The position numbers were made by a program, and so were the translations under genes. Below, piece after piece: positions 1-8,461 of a stretch of 64,000 bases of DNA. Source of the stretch: G963668605 sp963668605. Its GTDB lineage: Bacteria; Acidobacteriota; Terriglobia; Bryobacterales; Bryobacteraceae. The notes beneath the pieces are model-generated. The model was not told where the DNA came from, ran no database searches, and saw only the letters and a program-made list of their open reading frames with translations. The stretch is taken from contig OY764903.1 of the NCBI GenBank assembly GCA_963668605.1, positions 3,968,001 through 4,032,000 of the forward strand, in the 5' to 3' direction. How positions within the stretch are numbered: position 1 is the first letter of the stretch; each line of letters begins with the position of its first letter.

Positions 1-22
1 CGGCCTACAAGCTAAACGTCCG

Positions 23-967
23 TTAGGAAACCATATTGCCGCGGAGCAGCGCTTCGACTTCGGCACGCGCGGGAGCCGACGATTGCGCACCCACACGCGT
101 GACCGAGATGGCTGCGGCGGCATTGGCGAAACGCAGCGAATCCGGCATCGGACGGCCTTCGGCGAGCGCCACGGCGAGCGCGGCGTTGAAGGTATCCCCC
201 GCAGCCGTCGTGTCTACGGCTGTCACCGCGAAACCCGTGCTGTGGATCTCCGTCGCGCCGTCCGAATAGAAGCAGCCCTGCTCGCCCAGTTTCAGAATCA
301 CGGCCCTGGGGCCGATAGCCAGAAGCTCGCGAGCCAGCGCGGGACAGCCGACCGGATTCAACCGCTGCGCCGGGCGGCCCAGAAGGATACAAGCCTCGCT
401 CTCGTTGGGTGTGAGGATGTCGACCTGCTCCAAGATCTCACGAGAGAGCGTTTGTGCAGGAGCTGGATCGAGAATCGTTCTAGCGCCCTCTTCATGGGCC
501 AGCGCCAGCGCCGCAGCCACCGTATCCAATGGCGATTCCAATTGAAACAGCGCCAGACTCGCGCCTTGAAACGCGGCGCGCACAGCATCCATGTCGCATG
601 GCAGGAAGGCATGGTTGGCGCCGGAGGCGACCACGATCGAGTTCTGCCCGGCGGCATCCACCCAGATCAGCGCGACGCCCGTGGGTTGCGACTCCGTGGA
701 GAGCACGGCGCCGGCATCGACTCCCGCGGCGGACAGACTGGCCTTGAGTTGCCCGGCGAAGACATCGCAACCAACGCGGCCCGCCATCTTCACCGCGACG
801 GAGTCCGCGCCGGTACGGGCCGCGGCACACGCCTGGTTGGCGCCCTTGCCTCCGGGGATCGTCTGGAAGTCGCGCCCCAAAACTGTTTCGCCGGGCGCTG
901 GAAGATGCTCCACCCGAACCACGAAATCCATGTTGAGGCTGCCGGCGACAACCAGTGTGGGTTTCAT
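23..967 (-). CDS. rbsK: Ribokinase (PfkB family sugar kinase)
   Basis: This 314-residue protein should phosphorylate ribose to ribose 5-phosphate with ATP in the cytoplasm. It begins with a Rossmann-type strand and carries the PfkB N-terminal signature GGKGANQA at residues 39-46. The C-terminal signature is DTTAAGDTFNAAL near residue 252, with Asp258 as the expected catalytic base; the usual GAGD is AAGD here. Length matches the family. The start overlaps the last four bases of the upstream DUF507 gene, so the two are probably translated from one message. Other PfkB kinases have the same fold, so ribose is the most likely but not a proven substrate. Confidence 0.88.
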   Translation of the reverse strand: MKPTLVVAGSLNMDFVVRVEHLPAPGETVLGRDFQTIPGGKGANQACAAARTGADSVAVKMAGRVGCDVFAGQLKASLSAAGVDAGAVLSTESQPTGVALIWVDAAGQNSIVVASGANHAFLPCDMDAVRAAFQGASLALFQLESPLDTVAAALALAHEEGARTILDPAPAQTLSREILEQVDILTPNESEACILLGRPAQRLNPVGCPALARELLAIGPRAVILKLGEQGCFYSDGATEIHSTGFAVTAVDTTAAGDTFNAALAVALAEGRPMPDSLRFANAAAAISVTRVGAQSSAPARAEVEALLRGNMVS

Positions 968-1557
968 CGCTGGCTATCGAGATCGATGCCGAGCTTTTTC
1001 AATTCCTCGGCATAGTAACGCCGGTGCAGCAAATCCCACTCTTCGCCGCCTTCGGAGATGTCGCGCTTCTGAGTACGGATTTTCTTGATGGCCGCTTTGT
1101 CGACTTTGTCTTCAATCAGCAGCAGGTCGGAGATGCAACGCACGACTTCGAGGCGCACCTCGTTGACGTCCTTTTTAATGCGAAACTCCCGCGACTTGCG
1201 GAACGCGGCCACAGCCTTGTGGGAGATCTCATTGATCTTGTCCCGCGATAATTTCATGTTGTCGCCGGAATCGCGCCCGGAGGCGCGGATCACTTTGCGC
1301 TGCGATACCAGGGTGTTCTTAATGCGGCGGAACATCTCCTGATAGCTCACTCCTTCGCGGCGCATGTACTCCGCGTATTGGTCGAGGATGTCTCGAACTT
1401 CATCGTTGAGCCTGTCCTCGACTGCTAATTCTTCGGTGATCACGCCGGCGATCATCTCCGCGGCGGGTTGGGGCGAGGCTACTTCGATGAACTGTGGAGT
1501 CAGTCGTGCAACCAACTGGCGGGACAGGTAGGCTACGAATTCTCTGGCAAGCAACAT
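964..1557 (-). CDS. Tandem DUF507 protein
   Basis: This 197-residue soluble, highly charged helical protein contains two DUF507-like units. The first spans about residues 1-95 and includes NDEVRDILDQYAEYMRREGV. The second spans about 100-190 and ends in the family-like segment EGGEEWDLLHRRYYAEEL. DUF507 proteins are often about 95 residues, so this is a duplicated or fused form. The function of DUF507 is not known and none is proposed. A TAGGAG-type ribosome binding site lies upstream of the ATG. The stop overlaps the ribokinase start by four bases, which suggests translational coupling. Confidence 0.75.
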   Translation of the reverse strand: MLLAREFVAYLSRQLVARLTPQFIEVASPQPAAEMIAGVITEELAVEDRLNDEVRDILDQYAEYMRREGVSYQEMFRRIKNTLVSQRKVIRASGRDSGDNMKLSRDKINEISHKAVAAFRKSREFRIKKDVNEVRLEVVRCISDLLLIEDKVDKAAIKKIRTQKRDISEGGEEWDLLHRRYYAEELKKLGIDLDSQR

Positions 1558-1629
1558 TCTTGAGCGGATTAGCTCCTAAGCATTAGAGTTTACTTGCCGG
1601 GGCGAAGGGGTGTCAAACTTTGCGGGATA

Positions 1630-3153
1630 ATGAGATTAGTGAACAGACTGCAAAACCTTGTGGCCGAGGCGCGAAAACGATGGTTGTGGAACCTCGCGCT
1701 CCAGCAATCGGCCCTCGCCTTGGCTGCCGCCCTCGGCGGTGTCCTGCTACTGCTGGTGGCCGGAACTGAAATTCTCAATTGGTATTGGCCGGCACTGTTT
1801 TTTGCCGTCACATTAGGCGTGGGGGTCTTCCGTCTCGCGAAACGGATTCCGTCGCGCTACACCATCGCGCAGATCCTCGATCGGCGTTTGCGAACACACG
1901 ACTCTTTGTCAACGGCATGGTTCTATGCCGGTCCCGAAGCGAGGCGCGGCGCCGATGAAGCCGTCGTCCGCCAGCAGCGGGAAGCGGCCGCGGAACTCGC
2001 CACGGATGTCGACGTGCCGGTCGTGATACCGCTGACTGCGCCGCGTGCGGCGTATGCCGTGCTGGCGCTCGCGCTGGCCGCAGGCGGCTTGTTAGCGCTC
2101 CGCTATGGAATCCGCCACAGCCTTGATTTACGTCCGCCGATTGCCGAGGCGATGTTCGACTTCTTTCAGCCGGCCAGTGGCACGAAAGAAGCCAAGAAAA
2201 AACAAGCGGAGGACAGGAAGCAGCAGGCGATGTTCAGCGAAAATGGGGTCGCGGTGGGCGAACGCGCCGACACGATACCAGGCCAGTTGACCGCGGAGGG
2301 CGTCGCGAGCGATGAGTCTAACGACGGCCAATCGGCCAAAAGCTCGCCGGATGCCCGCAAGACACCAGGCGCCAAGACAGACGCGCAGGGCAACGATCCG
2401 GAAAACAGCGATGAGCCAGGCGAACGCGCCAGCGGCAATTCGGAACCATCGAATGCGGATAACCAGCCGGGCTCGCAGGCAGGCACTCCGCCCAAACAAC
2501 AATCGCAAAATAAGCGCGGCAACCAGAACCAGGAAGAATCGAGCCTGATGCAGAAGATGCGCGAAGCGATGGCGAACCTGCTGGACAAGATGAAGATTCA
2601 GCCACCGCAGCAGTCCGCCGGGCAACAGACCGAGCAGGCTTCGCAGAAAGGCCAGCCGTCGGGAAACTCGCAGAAACGCGACGACCCTAACGGCAAGCAG
2701 GCGCCGGGTAAACCGCAGGCCGACGGCGCGCAGGAAGGCAAGCAGGGCGACGAACAGGGCGAGGGCAACGAGCGCGCTCAGGGCGGCAAGAGCAAGGGTG
2801 AGCGCTCTGCCAATGAACGCGCCTCCCAGGATGCGCGTAGCGGCATCGGCAAGGAAGACGGCGACAAGGGACTGCGCGACGCGGCCAACCAGGCAGCCAT
2901 GGGAAAGCTCAGCGAGATCATCGGCAAGCGCTCGCAAAACCTCACGGGCGAGATCATGGTGGAGGTGTCATCCGGAAAGCAGCAGCCGCTCAAAACGCAG
3001 TATTCCGACAAACGCGCTACGCACGCCGAGGGCGGCGGCGAGGTGCATCGCGACGAAGTTCCGCTGATCTATCAGCAATACGTCCAGCAGTATTTTGAAG
3101 AGATTCGCAAGACGCCGGCGAAGGGCAAGTCCGCCACCGGCGCCTCGCAGTAA
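1630..3153 (+). CDS. Membrane-anchored protein with long low-complexity hydrophilic region
   Basis: This protein of about 507 residues is unassigned. It has hydrophobic segments near residues 25-45, 52-70 and 138-158. From about 190 to 430 it is dominated by Gln, Gly, Lys, Glu, Asn and Ser and looks disordered. A short folded-looking C-terminus (about 435-500) contains HRDEVPLIYQQYVQQYFEEI. The ATG at 1630 is preferred over an in-frame TTG at 1594 because the extra 12 residues are not hydrophobic and the ATG directly precedes the first helix. Its stop codon directly abuts the stop of the convergent peptidyl-prolyl isomerase gene. The Gln/Lys-rich stretch could extend through the envelope, but that is a guess. 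Confidence 0.7.
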   Translation: MRLVNRLQNLVAEARKRWLWNLALQQSALALAAALGGVLLLLVAGTEILNWYWPALFFAVTLGVGVFRLAKRIPSRYTIAQILDRRLRTHDSLSTAWFYAGPEARRGADEAVVRQQREAAAELATDVDVPVVIPLTAPRAAYAVLALALAAGGLLALRYGIRHSLDLRPPIAEAMFDFFQPASGTKEAKKKQAEDRKQQAMFSENGVAVGERADTIPGQLTAEGVASDESNDGQSAKSSPDARKTPGAKTDAQGNDPENSDEPGERASGNSEPSNADNQPGSQAGTPPKQQSQNKRGNQNQEESSLMQKMREAMANLLDKMKIQPPQQSAGQQTEQASQKGQPSGNSQKRDDPNGKQAPGKPQADGAQEGKQGDEQGEGNERAQGGKSKGERSANERASQDARSGIGKEDGDKGLRDAANQAAMGKLSEIIGKRSQNLTGEIMVEVSSGKQQPLKTQYSDKRATHAEGGGEVHRDEVPLIYQQYVQQYFEEIRKTPAKGKSATGASQ

Positions 3154-4185
3154 TTACTTCTTGCCGGTCTTCTCGGCCATGATCTTCATTGCGAGATAAT
3201 TGGCAACCTTCGCTTCGTTGCGCGCCACTTCATAGTACGCGGCCCGGAGTAGCTGATCCTTGCGATTCATCAAGGTCTCGCGAATGTTCTGCTGCACGCG
3301 CGGATCGTTCAACTGGCGCTGTCCCGCGGGCTCCTTCGAGATGACCTTGAGAATGCGGTAGCCCTCGGCCGTATGCAGGATCGGCGACATCTGGCCGGGC
3401 GCGAGCGAGGCCACCATCTTTTTCAACTCGACGTTGGCTTTCTGCAGCGCGGATTCCGGCACGAAACCCAGATCGCCGCCATTGGGCGTCGACTGCGGAT
3501 CCTCCGAGAAATTCTGCGCGAGTTGCGAAAAGTCTTCACCCTGGCGCAGGCGGGCTTCGAGCATGGCGATCTTCTTGCGCGCCTGTTCGTCGTTCTGCGC
3601 TTTGTCGTTCTTCAGATTGCGCACGTTGGGGTCGGGTCCGGCGGTCACGAGAATCTGAGCGATGTGAATCTGCGGCTCGACAAGATTGAAGCTCGCCGTG
3701 TTGGCGTTGTAGTAGTCCGTCACCTCCTGGTCGGAGATGTTGATATTGGAAGTGATCTCTTTATTGAACAGTTTCTGAACGCTCAGATCCCGGCGCAACT
3801 GCGCCTTAAGGTCGTCCACGCTCATCTTGCGCAGGTTGAGCTGCTTTTGAAACTCCTCCTGCGTGTAGGGCGCTTTGATCTCGGTGAACTTCGTCTCCAC
3901 TTCCGTGTCGACCGCCATCAGGCTGAGCTTTTCGGCGCGCTGTAACATGATCTCGTTGTCGATCAAGCTGCGCAGCACTTCCATCTTCTGGATAGCCACG
4001 GCGTCGGCGTTCTGACCCTCCGCCGGAGTGGTGAATTGGGTCTGCATCTGCTTCTCCAATTCGGAATAGGCGACAGCCCGGCCGTTCACGGTAGCGGCGA
4101 CCGAGGCAGGGGCTGATCGTTTGCAGCCGGCAAGCAAGAACGCGGATGCTGCCGCGAGGACGAAGACGCGAAAGTAGATGGACAT
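3154..4185 (-). CDS. SurA-like peptidyl-prolyl cis-trans isomerase lipoprotein
   Basis: This 343-residue protein has a lipoprotein signal peptide ending in LLAG-Cys21. A SurA/trigger-factor-like helical N-terminal region follows (about 30-165). The parvulin (PpiC) domain then starts around QIHIAQILV and includes GGDLGFVPESAL. The family catalyses proline isomerisation and assists folding of outer-membrane proteins. Lipid anchoring suggests it works at the periplasmic face of a membrane. It is transcribed alone toward the preceding gene, with stop codons directly adjacent. PrsA-type foldases have the same layout, so SurA versus PrsA is not decided. Confidence 0.85.
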   Translation of the reverse strand: MSIYFRVFVLAAASAFLLAGCKRSAPASVAATVNGRAVAYSELEKQMQTQFTTPAEGQNADAVAIQKMEVLRSLIDNEIMLQRAEKLSLMAVDTEVETKFTEIKAPYTQEEFQKQLNLRKMSVDDLKAQLRRDLSVQKLFNKEITSNINISDQEVTDYYNANTASFNLVEPQIHIAQILVTAGPDPNVRNLKNDKAQNDEQARKKIAMLEARLRQGEDFSQLAQNFSEDPQSTPNGGDLGFVPESALQKANVELKKMVASLAPGQMSPILHTAEGYRILKVISKEPAGQRQLNDPRVQQNIRETLMNRKDQLLRAAYYEVARNEAKVANYLAMKIMAEKTGKK

Positions 4186-4260
4186 GGTTTACCACACCAT
4201 TCTAGTGGAGTGCGCGCGCGTTTGGGAATCGATCCGGCTCGAATTGTTCCGCGCACACGT

Positions 4261-4292
4261 TTTGTTAGCATCGTCGCTGCTTTGTTAGCATC
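4261..4292 (+). repeat. Direct repeat of TTTGTTAGCATC upstream of prolyl oligopeptidase
   Basis: TTTGTTAGCATC occurs at 4261-4272 and again at 4281-4292, 20 bases apart start to start, just before the ATG at 4302. Each copy contains TGTTAGCAT, which resembles an extended -10 element. It may be a duplicated promoter core or a tandem operator; the sequence does not decide. Confidence 0.5.
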
Positions 4293-4301
4293 ATTGATTA
4301 C

Positions 4302-6395
4302 ATGCTGCGTTTCGCAACTGGACTTCTACTTATGAGCGTCTCTCTCTCCGCGGGCGATGGCCCGCTGACTCCGCCCGTCGCCAGATCTATTCCGAAGACA
4401 ACCGTTCTCCACGGCGTCAAGCTGGCCGATCCGTATGCCTGGCTTCGCGAAAAGCAGAATCCGGAAGTGATCCGATACCTCGAGGCCGAGAATAGCTACA
4501 CCGATAGCGTCATGAAGGACACGGAAAAGCTGCGGGACGAGTTGTATCAGGAAATTCTCGGCCGCATCCAGGAGACCGATCTGTCCGTGCCGGTGCGCAT
4601 CGGCGGCTATTACTATTACACGCGCACGGAGAAAGGCAAGCAGTACGCAATCTACTGCCGCAAGCAGGGTTCACTCGAAGCGGCGGAGGAGATTCTGCTC
4701 GACGGCAACACGCTGGCAAAAGGCGAGAAGTACTTCCGCGTCGGCCGTTTCGAACCGAGTCCGGACCACAAGCTGCTTGCCTACTCGATCGACACAGCCG
4801 GCGACGAAGCTTACACCGTGTTTGTGAAAGATCTGACAACCGGAAAACTGCTCGAAGACCGCATACCGAATACGTACTATTCGCTGGAATGGGCCGAAGA
4901 CAACCGCACCCTGTTCTACAACGTCCTCGACGAAGCCAAACGGCCCTACAGACTCCTCCGCCACAAGCTGGGGACGCCGACCGCAGCAGATACTCTCGTC
5001 TATCAAGAACCCGACGAGATGTTCACGCTCGAGCTATCGAAGACGCGCAGCCGGCAATATCTCCTGATGCGCCTGGAGAGCAAGACCACAAGCGAAGTGC
5101 GCTACTTGCGGGCAGCCGATCCAGCGGGTCAGTTCCGCGCCGTCGAGCCGCGCCGTAAGGGTATCGACTATTCGGTGGAGCATCACGGCGACAGCTTTTA
5201 CATCCTGGCGGACGACACAGGGCGCAACTATCGCCTCGTCCAGGCGCCGTTGAACGACCCGTCGGCGAAAAACTGGAAGGAACTGATTGCGCATCGCGAC
5301 GGCGTGCTGCTGCGCGGCGTGGATGCCTTCCGCAATCACCTTGTGATCTCGCTGCGCGAAAACGGGCTGTCCCGCCTGCTGGTGGAGGACCTCGCGGCCG
5401 GCAAGCGCCACTTTGTGGAATTCGACGAACCCGTTTACAGCGTGGAGCAGACCGGGAATCCAGAGTATGACACGCAGTTGCTGCGCTTCAGCTACACGTC
5501 GCTCGTGACGCCCGCATCCGTCTTCGACTACGACATGAGCGCTCGCACACGAGAACTCAAGAAGCGGACCCCCGTACTCGGCGGGTATGATCCGACGCTG
5601 TATCGTTCGGAACGCATTTTCGCGACGGCCGCCGATGGCGCGAAGATTCCCATCTCCCTGGTCTATCGCGCGGGCGCACGGCGCGACGGGCAGACCCGCT
5701 TGCTGCTCTACGGCTACGGCTCCTACGGAATCACGATGGAGCCGGCGTTTTCCTCCGAGCGGTTGAGCCTGCTCAACCGCGGCTTCGTCTTCGCCATCGC
5801 CCACATTCGCGGTGGCTCCGAATTGGGCCGCACTTGGCACGACGACGGCAAGATGATGCGCAAGAAGAACACGTTCCGCGATTTCATCGCGTGCGCCGAA
5901 TACCTGATCGCGCAGAAGTACACGTCACCGCAGCACCTGGCCATAATGGGCGGCAGCGCCGGCGGACTGCTGATGGGCGCCGTCGTCAACTCGCGTCCCG
6001 ATCTCTTCGGCGCGGTGCTCGCGAAAGTGCCCTTCGTCGATGTGATCAACACGATGCTCGACGAGACGCTGCCACTCACTGTGGCCGAATTTGAAGAGTG
6101 GGGTAACCCGAAGGAGCAGGCCGCCTTCGAGTACATGTACTCCTACTCGCCTTATGACAATGTAGAGGCGAAAGCCTATCCGCACATGCTGATCACAGCC
6201 GGACTGAACGATCCGCGAGTTTCTTACTGGGAGCCCGCCAAATGGACCGCGAAGCTGCGCGCGCTGAACACCGGCAAGAACCTGCTGCTGCTCAAGACCG
6301 AGATGGGCAGCGGGCACTTCGGCTCGTCTGGCCGTTACGAACGCATCAAGGAGACGGCCTTCGACTACGCATTTTTATTGAAAGCCTTGCAGTAG
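4302..6395 (+). CDS. Prolyl oligopeptidase (S9A serine peptidase)
   Basis: This 697-residue enzyme should cleave short peptides after proline. A short hydrophobic N-terminus (about residues 1-18) looks like a Sec signal, so it may be periplasmic. Residues 30-410 match the beta-propeller part and include DPYAWLRE. The alpha/beta-hydrolase domain follows, with GYGSYG and GGSAGG. The visible triad is Ser552 in GGSAGG, Asp637 in NDPRVSYW and His672 in SGHFGSS. Length and order are typical of the S9A family. It is monocistronic, preceded by a duplicated TTTGTTAGCATC element and convergent with dinB, 12 bases away. Confidence 0.93.
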   Translation: MLRFATGLLLMSVSLSAGDGPLTPPVARSIPKTTVLHGVKLADPYAWLREKQNPEVIRYLEAENSYTDSVMKDTEKLRDELYQEILGRIQETDLSVPVRIGGYYYYTRTEKGKQYAIYCRKQGSLEAAEEILLDGNTLAKGEKYFRVGRFEPSPDHKLLAYSIDTAGDEAYTVFVKDLTTGKLLEDRIPNTYYSLEWAEDNRTLFYNVLDEAKRPYRLLRHKLGTPTAADTLVYQEPDEMFTLELSKTRSRQYLLMRLESKTTSEVRYLRAADPAGQFRAVEPRRKGIDYSVEHHGDSFYILADDTGRNYRLVQAPLNDPSAKNWKELIAHRDGVLLRGVDAFRNHLVISLRENGLSRLLVEDLAAGKRHFVEFDEPVYSVEQTGNPEYDTQLLRFSYTSLVTPASVFDYDMSARTRELKKRTPVLGGYDPTLYRSERIFATAADGAKIPISLVYRAGARRDGQTRLLLYGYGSYGITMEPAFSSERLSLLNRGFVFAIAHIRGGSELGRTWHDDGKMMRKKNTFRDFIACAEYLIAQKYTSPQHLAIMGGSAGGLLMGAVVNSRPDLFGAVLAKVPFVDVINTMLDETLPLTVAEFEEWGNPKEQAAFEYMYSYSPYDNVEAKAYPHMLITAGLNDPRVSYWEPAKWTAKLRALNTGKNLLLLKTEMGSGHFGSSGRYERIKETAFDYAFLLKALQ

Positions 6396-6407
6396 TAAAC
6401 GCCCAAA

Positions 6408-7637
6408 CTATCGTCGCGGCCCTTTGCCGGGCAGGCTCGCGGGATTCTCGTGTACCTTCTCACGGAAGCCGCTGTTCATGCCGCTCGCCAACGAAACGCT
6501 GTCTTCGCCGAACTTGTCGCGAATTCGGTCCACCGCCGACAACGCTTTTCTCCAGCGTTCTGATTTCCCCTCGTCCAACAAATTGAGTTGTCCCGTGGCA
6601 GCCTCAAATCCCGAAGCGTGTACGCCCAGAAGACGCACTGCGGCGCCCGTCCAGTTCTTGCGGAACAGGTGGCGCGCTTCGTCGAGGATCTCGATGTCCA
6701 ATTGGGTCGCGTGAGCGAGCGAGCGAGCGCGCGTGAAGGTGGAGAAATCCGAGTAGCGCAGTTTGATCTGTACCGTGCGCGCGTGCAGGCCATGCTCCCG
6801 CAGACGCCGCCCCACCATCTCGGAGAGCCGGGCCAGGATCGCCTCCAACGCCGCCTTGTCTTTTGTATCCTCGCCGAACGTATGTTCGTGACTGATCGAC
6901 TTGGGATCGCTGTCGTCACCGATGTCGCCGTCGAACCACGCGCCGGCATCGAGGCCGCGCGCTTTGCCGGCCAGCGCCACGCCGAACTTGCCGAACTTCT
7001 TTTCGAGAAACACTTCGTCGAGCGCCGCCAGGTCGCCCACCTTGTGGATGCCGAGCGCATGGAGACCGGCCTCCATCACCTTGCCGACGCCGGGAATGCG
7101 CCGCACGTCGAGCGGCGCGAGGAACGATGCCTCCATGCCTGGCGGAATCCAGAGCACTCCGTTGGGCTTGGCTTGATCGGAGGCGACCTTCGACACCATG
7201 CGCGAACTGGATGCGCCGATCGAGCAGTTGAGTCCGGTCTCGCGCTTCACCATCTCGTGCAGCGCATGGGCGGCAGCGAGCGGCTTTCCCAGCAGGCGCT
7301 CCGTACCGGTCAGGTCGAGATAGGCCTCATCAACCGACGCCATCTCCACGCGCGGAGAGAAACGATTGAACACGTCGCAGATCTTGTGCGAGTACTCGCG
7401 ATACCGTGCCGGATGGCCGTCGATAAAGATGGCGTGCGGGCAGAGCATGCCCGCGGTACGCAGCGGCAGCGCGGAGTGAATTCCAAATTTGCGTGCTGCA
7501 TAAGAAGCCGCGGAGACGACGCCACGCTGATTCTTCTGACCCCCGACAACAACGGGTTTGCCCTTCAGCGAGGGATCGAAGATCTCCTCCACCGACACAA
7601 AGAAGGCATCCATGTCGATGTGGAAAATGGTTCTCAC
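6408..7637 (-). CDS. dinB: DNA polymerase IV (Y-family translesion polymerase)
   Basis: This is a 409-residue Y-family polymerase. The start is set at the GTG at 7635-7637, giving MRTIFHIDMDAFFVSVEE, the usual DinB N-terminus; a longer reading adds 23 residues unlike the family. Asp8 and the SVDEAYLDLTG segment provide the metal-binding acids. A helix-hairpin-helix-like RRIPGVGKV segment and a little-finger region follow. The C-terminus is somewhat extended and has no clear beta-clamp motif. The start overlaps the prmC stop as GTGA, so dinB appears translationally coupled to prmC. It bypasses DNA damage at the cost of accuracy. Confidence 0.92.
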   Translation of the reverse strand: MRTIFHIDMDAFFVSVEEIFDPSLKGKPVVVGGQKNQRGVVSAASYAARKFGIHSALPLRTAGMLCPHAIFIDGHPARYREYSHKICDVFNRFSPRVEMASVDEAYLDLTGTERLLGKPLAAAHALHEMVKRETGLNCSIGASSSRMVSKVASDQAKPNGVLWIPPGMEASFLAPLDVRRIPGVGKVMEAGLHALGIHKVGDLAALDEVFLEKKFGKFGVALAGKARGLDAGAWFDGDIGDDSDPKSISHEHTFGEDTKDKAALEAILARLSEMVGRRLREHGLHARTVQIKLRYSDFSTFTRARSLAHATQLDIEILDEARHLFRKNWTGAAVRLLGVHASGFEAATGQLNLLDEGKSERWRKALSAVDRIRDKFGEDSVSLASGMNSGFREKVHENPASLPGKGPRR

Positions 7638-8461
7638 GGTTGCCACCGGGCCGAGATGACGCGCGGTAATCCGGCGAGGTCCGCCTGCACATCGATGTCG
7701 CTCCAAGCCGTCAACAAGCCGCGCACGCGGGCTTCGGAACGATAGCCGAGTTCCATGACGAGCCAGCCGCCGCGTCTGAGCACGCGCGGAGCTTCTGCCA
7801 CTAGCCGCTCGTAGATTTCGTAACCGGAGGCGCCGCCGAACAGGGCGATATGCGGCTCGAAGTCCACAACCTCGCGCTGCAGCCCCGGCGCATCAGTATA
7901 GGGGACATAAGGTGGATTCGAGACCAGCAGGTCGACGCTCCGCGCGGCAAGGCCCGCGAGAAGATCGCAGACCATGAAGTCGACGCGCGCGCCCAGACGG
8001 CGGGCATTCGCGGCGGCTACTCGAATCGCGGCTTCGGAGATGTCCGTGGCATAAACCTGAGCGCCACATTCCAGTTGCAGAGTAGCCGCGATCGCTCCGC
8101 TGCCGCAACCAGCGTCCACGATGACACGCGGAGCAAGCGCAAGAGCGCGTTCGACAACATGCTCGGTTTCCGGCCGCGGGATGAGCACATCGGGCGTGAC
8201 GCGGAACTCGCGGCCGTAAAACTCCTGGCGCCCGGTGATGTACTGCGTGGGTTTCCCTTGCAGACGCTCGTGGAGATAGCGGCCGTAATGAATCCACGCG
8301 TTTTCGCTGAGTTCTTCCTCCGGATGTGCGAAAAGATACGACTTCTCGCGCCCGAGGGCGTGGCACAAAAGGACTTCGGCGGTAAGACGCGGCGCGATCA
8401 CCGCGCCGTCTTCGAAGAGTTTACTTCCCTGCCGCAGCGCCGCCTGAATTGTCAGCATCAA
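7634..8461 (-). CDS. prmC: Peptide chain release factor N5-glutamine methyltransferase
   Basis: This 275-residue enzyme methylates the glutamine of the GGQ motif in release factors, using S-adenosylmethionine. It shows the helical N-terminal substrate-binding region, the SAM motif DAGCGSG at 116-122 and the diagnostic NPPY at 182-185. It lies directly after its own substrate gene prfA and overlaps it by 41 bases, which strengthens the call. Two adjacent ATG codons (8461 and 8458) are possible starts. Its TGA overlaps the GTG of dinB. Confidence 0.93.
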   Translation of the reverse strand: MMLTIQAALRQGSKLFEDGAVIAPRLTAEVLLCHALGREKSYLFAHPEEELSENAWIHYGRYLHERLQGKPTQYITGRQEFYGREFRVTPDVLIPRPETEHVVERALALAPRVIVDAGCGSGAIAATLQLECGAQVYATDISEAAIRVAAANARRLGARVDFMVCDLLAGLAARSVDLLVSNPPYVPYTDAPGLQREVVDFEPHIALFGGASGYEIYERLVAEAPRVLRRGGWLVMELGYRSEARVRGLLTAWSDIDVQADLAGLPRVISARWQP

